NCBI GenBank assembly: GCA_958299035.1
Contig: CATQJL010000001.1
Coordinates: forward strand, 34,510,780 to 34,574,779
Reading direction: 5' to 3'
Length of the DNA stretch: 64,000 nucleotides
DNA from: Cylicocyclus nassatus
Lineage: Eukaryota > Nematoda > Chromadorea > Rhabditida > Strongylidae
Below, piece by piece: positions 52,962 to 64,000 of the stretch. The position numbers and the translations under genes are program-made. A model generated the notes under the pieces. The model had not been told where the DNA came from and did no database searches. It saw nothing but the letters and a program-made list of their open reading frames with translations. Positions within the stretch are counted from its first letter, which is position 1. Every line of letters begins with the position of its first letter.

Positions 52962-53511
52962 GTACTCTGCGTTGATACCACTGCTTNNNNNNNNNNNNNN
53001 NNNNNNNNNNNNNNNNNNNNNNNNNNNNNNNNNNNNNNNNNNNNNNNNNNNNNNNNNNNNNNNNNNNNNNNNNNNNNNNNNNNNNNNNNNNNNNNNNNNN
53101 NNNNNNNNNNNNNNNNNNNNNNNNNNNNNNNNNNNNNNNNNNNNNNNNNNNNNNNNNNNNNNNNNNNNNNNNNNNNNNNNNNNNNNNNNNNNNNNNNNNN
53201 NNNNNNNNNNNNNNNNNNNNNNNNNNNNNNNNNNNNNNNNNNNNNNNNNNNNNNNNNNNNNNNNNNNNNNNNNNNNNNNNNNNNNNNNNNNNNNNNNNNN
53301 NNNNNNNNNNNNNNNNNNNNNNNNNNNNNNNNNNNNNNNNNNNNNNNNNNNNNNNNNNNNNNNNNNNNNNNNNNNNNNNNNNNNNNNNNNNNNNNNNNNN
53401 NNNNNNNNNNNNNNNNNNNNNNNNNNNNNNNNNNNNNNNNNNNNNNNNNNNNNNNNNNNNNNNNNNNNNNNNNNNNNNNNNNNNNNAAGCAGTGGTATCA
53501 ACGCAGAGTAC
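52962..53511. other. Assembly gap (500 N) bounded by SMART primer sequences
   Basis: 52987-53486 is exactly 500 N. Immediately left (52962-52986) is the complement of, and immediately right (53487-53511) the forward copy of, the 25-nt SMART cDNA primer (AAGCAGTGGTATCAACGC followed by AGAGTAC). These bases are synthetic, not genomic. The gap size is a placeholder. Confidence 0.95.
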
Positions 53512-54934
53512 TCACGGGTCTTAAGTGCGGTTCATGATAATACGAACACCTATATTTTGAAAGTTTTTGAACTTTTTGGAGAAACTCAAAAAGCCGTTGG
53601 TACCATGCGATAGAGCACAGCCGAAAACGGTATATGATCTATGAGAATGGAAATCGATGTCAATCTTGGGAGCGTTTTTGCGCCTAATGCGAATTTTGAG
53701 CGGTTCATAATTATACGAACACCTCAAACAAAGGTCCATTTTTTCATTCGCGAGTGCAATCTTTCAAGTCCATATTTTTTGTAGAGTTACAGTAACAAAA
53801 GTCTGAAACATGCGCTACACACTGAACCCAGTGCAGTTCAAAAAGAGGATCTTTACTTTTCTCAGATGGCTCTAAATGCTTTTGGAGTGATTGCGCTCCA
53901 AAAACATCCATTCTTCTGTAGTTCCCGCACTCCAATTAGCTTCTACCAAGATTAGAGATAAAATAAGCTCTTTGGATAGGTATTTTGTTCGCTTGGAAAA
54001 TCTATGCGTTTTCCTGCCGCTTTTCAACCAAGTTCCAACCTCACCCTAAAGTTAGCACGATTTCGGACCTCAAAACTCAGCTTTTCTCCCGCGCAAACAC
54101 TTGATATGAAGCAGCTGCATTGCTTGCATGATGATGTATCCATGTCAAAGCTTTTGGGTTTTTTGTAGAACTGATCTTGAGCTATGTAGCTACAAACCAA
54201 ATAAAGGTGTGACTACAATAGTAAAAACGGTGGTTTTGGTGAAATGACGTCTGCGTGGCCGAAACAAACGCTCAATGCTGCTGATTTTTTTCTAGCCAAA
54301 TACATTGTCTTGTGAGCTTCCACATACTATAAGCTTACCTCATTGTAAGGGCTTCAGAAGCTGAATTTAGAGGCTTGAAATCGTGCTAACTCTAGGGTAA
54401 GTTTGGAACTTGGTTGAAAAACGGCACGAAAACGCAAAGATTTTCCAAGCGTTAAACAAAATACCTAACCAAGGAGCTTATTTTATCTCATAATCTTGGT
54501 AGAAGCTAATTAGAATGCGTGAACTACAGAAGAATGGATGTTTTTGGAGCGCAATCACTCCAAAAGCATTTAGAGCCATCTGAAAAAAGTAAAGATCCTC
54601 TTTTCGAACTGCACTGGGTTCAGTGTGTAGCGGATGTTTCAGACTTTGTTACTGTAACTCTACAAAAAATTTGGATTTGAAAGATTGCAATCTTGAATGA
54701 AAAATGGACCTTTGTTTGAGGTGTTCGTATAATTATGAACCGCTAATAATTCGCATTAGGCGCAAAAAACACTCCTAAGATTGACATCGACTTCCATTCT
54801 CATAGATCATATACCGTTTTCGGCTGTGCTCTATCGCATGGTACCAACGGCTTTTTGAGTTTCTTCCAAAAAGTTCAAAAACTTTCAAAATATAAGGTGT
54901 TCGTATAATTATGAACTGCACTTAAGACCCGTGA
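53512..54934. mobile_element. Long-TIR non-autonomous element, about 1.4 kb, left end at the gap
   Basis: Arms 53512-54084 and 54357-54934 are near-perfect complements (TCACGGGTCTTAAGTG at the left, CACTTAAGACCCGTGA at the right), with only about 270 bp between them. Inner copies of the GTTCGTATAATTATGAAC end word occur near 53703 and 54722. No transposase frame. The left end abuts the adapter, so the true left boundary is uncertain. Confidence 0.75.
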
Positions 54935-55936
54935 AGGTTCCAGAAACTCCACAGATAAATCTTATTTATTCGGTCGTTCGTTCCAAAAGTAATTTCGCTT
55001 TTTTCAAACGGGCGCCACATTTGATGGAACAAAGATTTCTAAAAGATTTTGTAGCATTCGATGCAGCATCTCATCCTTTTTCTAATGGTTATGAAATTCT
55101 TGCAACGTAGTCAATGAGCTTACAGAAAATAACCAAAATCTGCGGGCCTATGCTTTCCTGAGATGGGTAAGTTTGACAATTTTTCTAAACTCTTATATCA
55201 ACCGTCTGAAAAAAGTGCTTGTAACGTGTTTGTAGAGCAAATCCTACAGAATGCAAAACAGCTTTTTTCTCCTTTCCATAGCTTGCCATAAATTTAAAGA
55301 ATTTTAACTGATGCTACCGATTTACATACTTGGACAGCTAAATCTCGCAAAGCATCAAAGAAAGAGCAGCTCGGACACTAATCGATGCAGCTTTTTTTTC
55401 CTCTGTCTGACGGGTGTTTTTTGTTTCCGATTCGTTCAGTTTATGGGGGACAAAATCATCATAACTCATTTTTCTAACGAGCCCCAGGTTGTGCCCGTAA
55501 AACTCGATATTTGATATTTTGAACCCTTAAACTCGCACTTGCTTTGTAAAAGTAGTGCTAACTCATAGTACCATCTTGGTAGTCTCAAATTCCGCATAAT
55601 CATGATGTTCGATGCGGTTGTGGCTGATGTAGGCCTGCCGAAGTCCGAGGTTTTGTTAAAAAAAAGAGGGAAAAGTTGCACTGTATTCTATAAGGTTTGC
55701 TCGATTTTTTACTTGAACACCTTCTGAGGATGGATATGAAAGTTTTGAAAAACTGTGAAACTTGACCATCTCAAAGAGCATAGGTCGCAGATTTTGGTTA
55801 TTTTCTGAAAGCTCATTGACTGCTTTGCAACAATTTCATAACCAAAATCTGCGACAACGCGCACAAAATAGCGACTTCTAATGGTTATAACAACAGCATC
55901 CAGCATCGCAATCTCTATCGCAAAGCACACGAGTAA

Positions 55937-56499
55937 TTGACTTCGGCTGATAAAGAAAAGATTCCTTTTGTTATGCCGTTTATTAACGATGAAGTAAGTA
56001 AAGCAATACGGCAATGTTTGAAGAAAACGGGCCTGAGCAATTTGATTTCGGTTGTGGACATCCCTCCAGATAATCTCAAACGTATGCTGGTTCGAAACCG
56101 CATATACGATCGAGATGTACCACTCCGAACTGCGTAACTTTCCCGATCAAATGTGGAAGCTGCATGAGCTTTGGAGTAATCTATCTCATCACTTGTGTGG
56201 AATGCGGTGATGATTACATAGGTGAAACTGCTCGGCCATTATGTATTCGCATAAAGGAACACCTTGATGGTAAAGAGAAGTCACGACTTTCAATGCCATT
56301 GGGCACTCAAAGATTGCAGAAACATGAAGGGAACGATTTCAAAGTCAAAGTACAAATCTTGGCGCATGAACAAAAAACATCAGCTCGCAAGACTCTGGAA
56401 GCTTGTTACATTCACGCCCGAAATGCACGAATGAATCGTAAAGAAGAATGTATCGCAATCACTCGTGAGCTGCTGCCATATATGGGACAAATTTTTTAG
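55937..56499 (+). pseudogene. Penelope-like ORF: linker and GIY-YIG endonuclease
   Basis: The first frame (55937-56137) has VMPFINDEVSKAIRQCLKKT and LVRNRIYD, typical of the segment between the reverse transcriptase and endonuclease of Penelope elements. After a frameshift near 56135 the second frame (to 56499) reads CGSCMSFGVIYLITCVECGD, DYIGETARPLCIRIKEHLDG and ends RELLPYMGQIF. GVIYLI...YIGET is the GIY-YIG core and R-x-x-EH follows as in the family. The CxxC pair before GVIY is part of the Penelope zinc-binding linker. The frameshift and missing 5' part make it inactive. Confidence 0.85.
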
Positions 56500-56688
56500 A
56501 ATGTCACCCACTGTGCATCTACGTCCATACTAAACGGCGGTATTCCTACTGCAGAAGAAGTTTGACGGAAGGGGGTGAGTATCGCCCGAGAGAAGATGAA
56601 TACCTACACTCATTGACTTTTGAAATTGCTTGCATAGCTTGAAAAGCTTCGTTTCGGGTAGGCTGCGATTTGCATATCGTCCCATTCA

Positions 56689-56724
56689 GGCTCTGACGAC
56701 GGCGAAGTGGCCGAAACGTAAGCC
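56689..56724 (+). ncRNA. Hammerhead-ribozyme-like motif of the Penelope element
   Basis: GGCT + CTGACGA + GGC..GCC stem + GAAA + CGTA + AGCC. GGCT/AGCC can form stem I; AC/GT would be the minimal stem III known in Penelope hammerheads. One extra pyrimidine lies between CTGACGA and stem II, so activity is uncertain. Confidence 0.5.
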
Positions 56725-56940
56725 AATAAAAACCTATAACAATCTCGGTTCTGGCTCAATAACACAAAACAAAATTTGAACATGTATGCCGAGATTCAAA
56801 GAAAGTCGAACATTTGAATTTCATAACCACCAGAAAGAGGATGAAATGCTGCGTCGAATGATATCAAAATATCTTAGAATTCTTTGTTCCATTTAATGTG
56901 GCGCTCGTTTGAAAAAGCGAAATCACTTTTGGAACGGTCT

Positions 56941-57010
56941 AGTATAAAGCTGAATGTCTGTTTGTACGTGTGTCTCTGTACGCATATTCCGATTATAAGT
57001 TTTAAGTGTT
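56941..57010 (+). mobile_element. Helitron 5' end fragment
   Basis: GTATAAAGCTGAATGTCTGT and the TGTACG/TCTGTACG repeats match the start of the Helitron at 18891. The rest is not recognisable. Confidence 0.45.
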
Positions 57011-58855
57011 GAAACCTAAGTATTCTGGTGGTTTTGCAGCGTTTGATGCAATAACAGGTTATGCAAATTTTCCAAAACACAAGACTTCTAGAAAATTATT
57101 TACCAAAAATCTGAAATGCAGCTGAAAAAAAAAAGAAAAAAAATTCACAAGTTGGCAAAAGGTTTGCTCTATCTGGTGGGTATTAAGGATCCTCCGAAGG
57201 TCTGGTACAAAAATTTTGAAAATTAGTGAAAGTTGGACATGGTAAAAGCGATGAGATCAGATTCAAAACGACGTTCAAAGCTGTTCAGGTTTGATCTTAC
57301 TTTCTAGTTATTCTTCGATGTATTGCAAAACGTTTCATTTATTTGTACGGAACGTCTTGAGAGTGCAAATGATAACGAAAAAGATAAGGCAGGGTCGAGA
57401 ACATCAGGTCGCCGGAAGGGGTGGAGGGGGTTTCGCGCGGACAGTCCCAACAAATCACGCTCCTTCACCATTATTGCCTCATGTTGGATATTCGCGTGGG
57501 CGGAACCAAACTTGTCTACTTGAAGGTTTTTCTTGAAGAGCTTAGGCTATACTTCTCAATATGTGAATCAATACGAGGGAAAAAGTTTACACTTTATTCC
57601 TCCCTCTTCTTTTTTTCTTGTTGTATTCTTTCGCTGTTTATCGGAGACTAGCTATCGAGGAAGTCTGTTGATGTAGTTCACGGATGTGTTACGACAAAAA
57701 AGTGGTGAGATTCATAAATGTTTATACAGAAAACCAATCAATCTTTACGACTCAGTATCCGAGATCACTTATCCCAGAAGCATATATTGCAAAAAGCGTA
57801 TGCAGCAGATGCTCGAGCAGTAATCACAAACCTTCCTGGGAAGCGTACGAATAAATGATTTTGATAAAGTGCAGTATCACATTGTTATAGTACATGTTAA
57901 ATTACAATTGCCTCAATACCTCGCTAGTCACCATGTTCAGAAAATAAAGTAAACTTGTTATTGACGGAAAAGCATGACGAGTAATATGCGTGCTAAGAAC
58001 CTAGGCAACCAAGGCCAATCTCGACTAACAGGGAAGGATTCCAGGTCGCAGAGGCAAACTGGATGGATTGAAATGCATACCATTATACGTGTTTGGTGGG
58101 CTTTAGCAATATCTTTGAGAATTTTAAGATTGAGGTTTTGATGCATTGGGCTCGGCATTTTGGAGAGCGTACGTGGGCATGGCGTGGAGTGTATTGGCCA
58201 AAGGAATGCACACATTTACCGAAAACACAAATAAGTGTTTTTGAAGCTAATTCTTGAACGTATACCACGGAATGTTGGCCATTCTGTACTCCTATAACTT
58301 TCTTACGCTCAGCAGGAATACCAAAAAAATTTGAAAACAGCTCGACGATGTGCACCTAATCCTGCTCATTTCGTTAAATCCGGGTCTGCGATCTGAGATT
58401 CTTTTCTAGTGAGACACTTATCCACTCCCTGCGCATGGGTGAGAGCGAACTGATTGTTTATACCCCTTAAGGCAATTAGACTTCCTCTGCTGCATGTCAA
58501 GCAAGTTGATCTGCCTCATCATCCTCTGTGATAAAATCATAGGTATTATTACTTCACGACAAAATAAATTCTTGAAGGATGGATGTCATCTTTATTCAGG
58601 AGCACTCCAGAAGTAGCAAAAATGAGCAGTGAAACATAATTATGCTGTTAACTGGCATGGGTTTGCTGTGACTACGGGTGAACATGCCTCAATATTACTT
58701 AACCGAATTTTAAAAATTTTGAAAGACTAATGGAACTAATTCTTTTAGCCGCCTCTTTGTCAGGTTTTCAATTTTGTGTTTGCCCACTGAAACAGATGTG
58801 AGCGAGCAATCCCCTAACATTGTCTCCAACTTCGGTTGTTTATTAATCTTGGCAT
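57011..58855. other. Intergenic, no recognisable gene
   Basis: Nothing supported. Words such as TTTACCGAAAACACAAAT near 58215 also occur in the 61 kb element. Confidence 0.4.
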
Positions 58856-58861
58856 CCATAG

Positions 58862-59008
58862 TTGATAATCATTTGAGCTTGCTGAGCGTCGGCCAAGATA
58901 TTAGCCACACTTTGTTCCTTTAGGCGATCCCGCCGAAACGGTGGCCGTGAATAAAGTGTGGCTAATATCTTGGTCGACGCTCAACAAGCTCAAACGATTA
59001 TCAACAAT
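58862..59008. mobile_element. Hairpin MITE, about 147 bp
   Basis: GTTGATAATCATTTGAGCTT ... GGCCAAGATATTAGCCACAC at the left are mirrored at the right as GTGTGGCTAATATCTTGG ... AAGCTCAAACGATTATCAAC. Arms about 53 bp with a GC-rich loop. Confidence 0.8.
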
Positions 59009-60935
59009 CCCTTAACAGTTTTGAAACACGAATTATGTTTCTTCATGTCCTTTCAACGCGTGGTCTTAAATTAATCTTTCGTTATCTCGATATCAATGTT
59101 TTGAGTTGTTGTCGCTTACTAGCTTTAAAACAAAGGTTTGAAGTTAACCCAGCTGTCAATAGAATGACGGAAGTTCTTCTCGCAAAGTTCGTGCCAAATT
59201 GCAAGGGCTTATCATCGTACTGGGAGTCTTATCTTGGCCTCCACTTCATCAACCTGCCTGTTTCCTTATTCTCCTCAATTTGTGACTAGTAAACTGCCAG
59301 TTGCAGTGTGAACGCGCTGCTCCACCATATATCCAAACTACAACAACTATGGTTATGATGCACTGCTTTTGTTTTGGTCTTCCGGGTTCAAAACATTTAT
59401 GTCCAACGTTTATCGCAAGTGAATGCCGATTTTACAGTCAATCCATCGATAAGGACACAGTTGCGAAGGTTGAAGATTTAAGCTTGAGATACTTTTCAGC
59501 ATCGCCAAGCAATAGTCGCCATCTTTTCTCGGTCATTCGAACAGAAGGACTTGCCTAAATTCCGAAATTAGAAGTGTTCATCGAAAACGGCATGTCGCCT
59601 ATAAGCTCTAGCGCTATCTGCCAGAGCACATTCTCAAAAGATCGCAGCCTGTGATAGTCGCTAGCTCAAGCACGGTTCATCCGAGAGGTAAGTCCTCTCA
59701 TTCTCAAGTTTTATTAATGTCTACCGGCCAGCTTCAAACTGTTCGATGGAGCGAATTTTTTGAGATAAACACATCCAAATAGTGAGAGCTTTGTAGGACT
59801 TTTTGCGCGGGCTAGGTTTATAGTTTACGATTTATGATTAATAATTTCTAGTTTTTGAGTTTACTTACGCGAACCATGTATCACTATTTCTTCATATGTT
59901 CTGACGGTCATTTTGCAAATCTTGTGTTTAATAAAGGCGCTTTTAAGCGCTAATTATCGTTTCTCAAAAGTTAGAGTCACGTTGCCCAGCTATTTTCGGG
60001 AAGTTGAAAATGACTAACAAGCGTAGCTTTAATCCTTTCGGATGTAGAGCGTTAGGTGACAAATTCACTTCTTTATGGACCTTTTTGCAACAGTCAGAAG
60101 CTCAATGAGCATCTCAAAGAGGAAACTCTCATGAATGGTAACAGCGTATGATGTGAAACTCGCCTATATAGGCATCGCAACGTTAAAGAAGTAATCACAA
60201 GATGTGCAAACCTACTTAAAAGCTGAAAGGATCACTTACTCTGATTTCCCCCCAGACTTGAACATTGTTGTTGCTTAGGACCTTTATGTCCTCTTTAGAC
60301 TTTCTGCTGGGTACGTCCTTTGTATAACATGCAGTGGTGGACTCCCCTCCAACGCAGCACCTGCATAGATATCTTCGCCGTACGATTATTATCCCATTTG
60401 AAAAATGTTTACCTGACTGGCATGTAGGGAATCTCAATGTTCAGCTCTTTAGGATTTATTGACTGTTTTTTGGCAGCGTCTATTATCTACATGTAAATCG
60501 TCAAAAATTCGACTCAACCTCGACTGAAGACTCACGGCTCTTTTCATGAATTCTTCGAAATTTCTTCTAGCTCTTTTGAATTCACGGCGAATTTCTGTAG
60601 TTCCGCTCTTCCCACAATAGGTAAACTCAGTCTTCCAAATCCCATTGATACCCGAGAAGTCGAAATCGATTGCTGAAGTTTTGTATTATTTATTGTGTTG
60701 CAACCGAAGAGAATCCTGCTATGATTGTTACAAATGCGACAAATGTTTTAAGAAAGGTGTGTTATGCTTTTGGTAAGAAGTTCGGCTTGAATGAATAAAT
60801 CAAAACTTCGCTTCTCAACGAAAGGCATAAAGCAAATTCAGCGTAAGCATAACAGTCTACCACTTCGTAATCAAGATTATTATAAAACTGTTAAAAGTAA
60901 GAAGACAAATTGACAGTTTTGTTAGATGAAGTTCT
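59009..60935. other. Intergenic, no recognisable gene
   Basis: Frames at 59035-59289 and 59301-59558 have no domain and no conserved counterpart here. Possible single exons cannot be excluded. Confidence 0.4.
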
Positions 60936-61345
60936 TACAAGGAAATGATCCCAGCTTAGTGTGGCGAACTGAAAACCGCTTATCATTAGATGCGGATTGA
61001 TGAGCTGTTACCAAAGCTGTCTTTCTTATCTGCGACGCGCTCTTGGGGGAGGGGCCTTAATGTATAGTTGCTTTGAAATCAACTTGGTAGTGCATGATTA
61101 TCATGATATTGAATTACTGTTTTCGAGGGCGACTCACATTTACCGAAAACACAAATGATTGGACAGCTAACTAAAAGTGTGGCGTTAAAACTTGTCCAAA
61201 TTTAGACTTTTGAACGCTTAAAACCATTTCCAAAGAACTGGTTTGACATGGAAGATAGATTTGGAAACAGCTTATCGAGGCACAACCAATGAAATGCAGC
61301 TCATTTCAGTTTGTCATCCTAATTTGGAACTTCCCTTGTAAGCGG
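60936..61345. mobile_element. Third copy of the CTTACAAGG-family element
   Basis: TTCTTACAAGGAAATGATCC at the left, GGAACTTCCCTTGTAAG at the right; interior words match the copies in the collagen units (TTATCATTAGATGCGGAT, GAACGCTTAAAACC). Located outside the collagen triplication, confirming that it is a dispersed family. Confidence 0.65.
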
Positions 61346-61768
61346 TACCTGGTACTGTAGTTTCGCTCTTGGTCGCGGGTGTCCTTCCGGAAGTTTTAGC
61401 TGAAGCCTGTAATGAAGCGGTTACAATGGCTATGTTCTTTGTGTTTCAGCGGCCTTCCCACTCCTTGGGGCAGTGCTGTCTGAGTTGATTACAGCCTCAG
61501 TCAAAAAATTGTTTGTTAAGATGCTTGTACTGTTTTCTGGAGTTGTTGTGCCTTCGGTCGTGGCAGGACTGCTGATGGAGTGACTTTGACAGTTACTGCG
61601 CCCCAACACACTTTAGCTTGCCTTTTGCGTCATAAATGAGGGTCACAGTTGGTGCGAAGAAGAGCGTGAAGAAACTTGTCAACCTCCACGTTAGGGCATT
61701 GTCGTTGCTTTGAGTTGCCACGACGCCTCATACTAACCTGAGAGCCAATGATGAGTTGTATGTTTGTA
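61346..61768. other. No recognisable gene
   Basis: Nothing supported. Confidence 0.4.
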
Positions 61769-61830
61769 TTAGCTTGCTTACCCGGCTCCGCTCGGCCCTG
61801 TCAAAACACTGTAATAAAGGTCCCATCCCT
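61769..61830 (-). mobile_element. Helitron 3' end on the minus strand
   Basis: On the minus strand the sequence ends GGAGCCGGGTAAGCAAGCTAA before T: a CTRR end with the same GGAGCCGGGTAAGC lead as the Helitron at 19.5 kb. The 5' end was not located. Confidence 0.55.
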
Positions 61831-62490
61831 ACCCCTGTACAGCCTTTCCTATGCTCACTTCTACACGTCATTTCCCGTTCCCTGTGTTGTTTTCGAAATC
61901 AGCATCCCCACTTACCCCCGCCCTCTGTGCCTCCCAGCCCTTCAGTGCGGCACATCATTCTGAAGCAAGTTATCAATTCTTCCGTGCAAAATATGCATAA
62001 TCTTTGACCTGCTGGTATTACGGTATCATCATCTAAGTGCTGATTGACTGCGTTAAACTTCTTGTCAATGACAAAAAACTCAATCTGATATTATTTTAGT
62101 ATCCCAGCACCGTTTTAAGGCATTTTCATCTATAAGCAGCTTTTCCATATCAAATAGTATGCCAATTTGCAGAAGAAAGCTAGTAACTTGCTTCAGAATA
62201 ACGCGCCGCAGCTAAGGACAGCACCATAAAGTCTCATCTCAGAGCGCGAATCTAAATTTCCTAAGTTCCCCTGTAAGAAGCTAATCTTAAACTATAATCC
62301 TTATTTGAAGATTAGCTGAGATACCCGGTCTGTCCGGCACCACATTCATTCCGGTGTCCAAAATAAAAACCGAAGTTGTATCTCTGAAGAAAAGAGTACA
62401 ATTTTGGTTCAGCTGTACCGTTTTGTTCCTACCCTTGGTTTGGCTGGGTATCCTAAGTTCTTCTCAGATAACATCAGTAAGGAGGGATAG

Positions 62491-64000
62491 CTTAATGGCA
62501 GCGGCTCGGCAGATTCTCAACCTGAAGTTTTTTCGCTTACCTGGGGTAATTCGAGGCGCTGATTCCGAAGATGCACCTTGAAGAGCGCGAAAATGGCAAA
62601 ACCCATCATTTCCCAACGCCCCCATTTTGAATTTGGACGAGCGGAGCACGTTCCGCCATGGTCAGAGAGTCAGAATCGTTGCGGGAACCTCGCAGTTATT
62701 ACATTGCGGCATGCCTTCTTTGAAGTGTCAGGGAGAATCGCAAGCTCGCCCGCGCGTAATAGAATGGCTTGCGCGTAACGGGGTTTTCTAGGCAAGGGCA
62801 GCATGCCGTGCGCTCGGAGCTGCTTTGTTCTCATGTTTGGGGTGCAAGCAACCTTCCATGTCAAAAACTCAGGATGTTCGATTTTGGCGAGCTGCCTTTT
62901 GAGTCTATTCAATATGTTTATTTGTACACTCATCGTTTGATCACCGCTGTTCACCTAGTTAACTGCTTTGGATTTCTGTTTTGCCATTTTCTGCTCTCTT
63001 TTCCATTTCTTTGGATTTTCTAGATACGTGCAACAGATAAATACTGTACTATACAACAACGGAAACTATGATAACGCTATGGGATACACTACCTTAACCG
63101 CGTCCCCTTCCGGCGCATATATGTACAGATTCGCCGGACTCGCGATCCTCGAACACACCAGGTACAACTGACCATGCGAGAAACAAAGAGTTTCTAAATC
63201 CACTTCTAATGTTCTCAGAAACTGATCTCGCACTTTGTTGATCGTCATAGCGAGTGCAGGCCTTGTGGATACTGCAGCGCTTGAAGTTGGAGGGCGTATC
63301 GGATGGGATTAAAGGAGCGCGCAGAATAAAAACGACGTCACCTTTAAACTTTTCCACTGATATGGTCGCTTCGATGACGTTTGGCGTGACGTTTCTGTTA
63401 TAAAGTCTTGCCGCGCGCGAATCGTCAAAATCCTGAATCCTTTACCCTTTATAGGTAGGCGCACTCCTTTGATCCCATCCGATACGCCCTCCAACTTCAA
63501 GCGCTGCAGTATTCGACAAGGCCTGCACTCGCTATGACGATCAACAAAGGGTGAGATCAGTTTCTGAGAACAGTAGAAGTGGATTTAGAAACTCTTTGTT
63601 TCTCGCATGGTCAGTTGTACCTGGTGTGTTCGAGGATCAAGAGTCTGGCGAATCTGTACATATATGCGCCGGAAGGAGACGCGGTTAAGGTAGTGTATCC
63701 CATAGCGTTATCATAGTTTCCGTTGTTGTATAGTACAGTATTTATCTGTTGCACGTATCCAGAAAATCCAAAGAAATGGAAAAGAGAGCAGAAAATGGCA
63801 AAACAGAAATCCAAAGCAATTAACTAGTGAGCAGCGGTTACAAATGATGAGTGTACAAATAAACATATTGAATAGACTCAAAGGCAGCAGCTTGCCAAAA
63901 CCGAACATCCTGAGTTTTTGACATGGAAGGTTGCCTGCAACCCAAACATGAGAACACTTGGCTTTTGCCATTTTCGCGCTCTTCGGAATCAGCGCCTCGA
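62491..64000. mobile_element. Giant inverted repeat, right end beyond the window
   Basis: Left arm about 62550-63322, right arm about 63458 to the window edge, loop about 135 bp. Examples: GAGGCGCTGATTCCGAAGA at 62552 is mirrored at the window end; GGATACACTACCTTAACCGC and TATATGTACAGATTCGCC are mirrored near 63670-63700. The right arm lacks about 220 bp present at the left (between the GCGAAAATGGCAAAA and TTCTCATGTTTGGG words). The left edge (GGCAGCGGCTCGGCAGATTC) is related to the TTTAAAGGCAGTG family at 36.3 kb. Open frames here are mirror copies of each other and not convincing genes. Confidence 0.8.

Larger units (their letters stand above)
55844..56816 (+). mobile_element. 5'-truncated Penelope-like retroelement with 12-bp target duplication
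   Basis: Flanked by AATTTCATAACC on both sides (55832-55843 and 56817-56828). It contains a Penelope-type GIY-YIG endonuclease end and a hammerhead-like motif near the 3' end. About 970 bp remain; the reverse transcriptase is missing, as expected from 5' truncation. Confidence 0.82.
54972..56939. mobile_element. Second mariner-type long-TIR element, split by a Penelope insertion
   Basis: Ends GGTCGTTCGTTCCAAAAG and CTTTTGGAACGGTC; arms match the copy at 41206-42218 (GAACAAAGATTTCTA, ATAACCAAAATCTGCG, CTTGACCATCTCAAA). The right arm is interrupted between 55843 and 56817 by the Penelope-like element and resumes at ATAACCACCAGAAAGAGGAT. Confidence 0.8.

Noticed and set aside
52899..53613. Open frames running through the N gap
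   Set aside because: They consist of undetermined residues and synthetic primer bases.
1..64000. CRISPR array, operon or bacterial origin signals
   Set aside because: Repeats lack regular unique spacers and the genes have spliceosomal introns; the window is eukaryotic.

Overview
The window looks like a piece of a nematode nuclear genome, most likely a clade V (strongylid or rhabditid) parasite such as a hookworm relative. The evidence is short introns with GT..AG ends, intron-split small heat-shock genes of the HSP-16 type, cuticle collagens with an RSRR processing site, and BEL/Pao, Penelope, Helitron, hAT, piggyBac-like and mariner-like repeats. The species assignment is inference. It is AT-rich, gene-poor and repeat-rich. 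One 500-N assembly gap (52987-53486) is bounded on both sides by a SMART cDNA-amplification primer.

Layout. 1-3.7 kb: degenerate tandem repeats. 3.7-17 kb: a cluster of five alpha-crystallin small heat-shock protein (sHSP) loci, A(-), B(+, broken), C(+), D(+, N-terminus lost) and E(-), separated by MITEs. All five keep one promoter grammar: a distal heat-shock element (HSE), a GC-rich stretch and TTGTTTAC (a FOXO/DAF-16-type site), followed in the four that keep it by a proximal HSE and a TATA box. 18.6-19.84 kb: the first four exons of a secreted-protein gene with a palindromic Helitron in an intron. 22-26 kb: a TTAA-flanked MITE, short tandem repeats and a broken SF1 helicase. 26.5-33.4 kb: a nest of BEL/Pao-type retroelement pieces, including one element with complete ends (29895-32626; two LTRs, 5-bp target duplication, tRNA-Gly-type primer site) that encodes only gag-like protein.

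33.5-36.7 kb holds four MITE-like inverted repeats. 36.8-49.5 kb is a triplicated cuticle-collagen locus: the exon-2 protein is the same in all three copies while introns and flanks have drifted. Comparing the copies exposes two later transposon insertions with their empty sites. 51-57 kb holds tandem and inverted repeats, the gap, two long-TIR elements and a 5'-truncated Penelope-like element (GIY-YIG domain, hammerhead-like motif) inserted into one of them with a 12-bp duplication. 57-62.5 kb has no recognisable gene. 62.5-64 kb is a very large inverted repeat cut by the window edge.

Functionally, only the sHSPs (stress chaperones), the collagens (cuticle) and the secreted-protein fragment look like host genes. 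I found no tRNA, rRNA or CRISPR array by eye.
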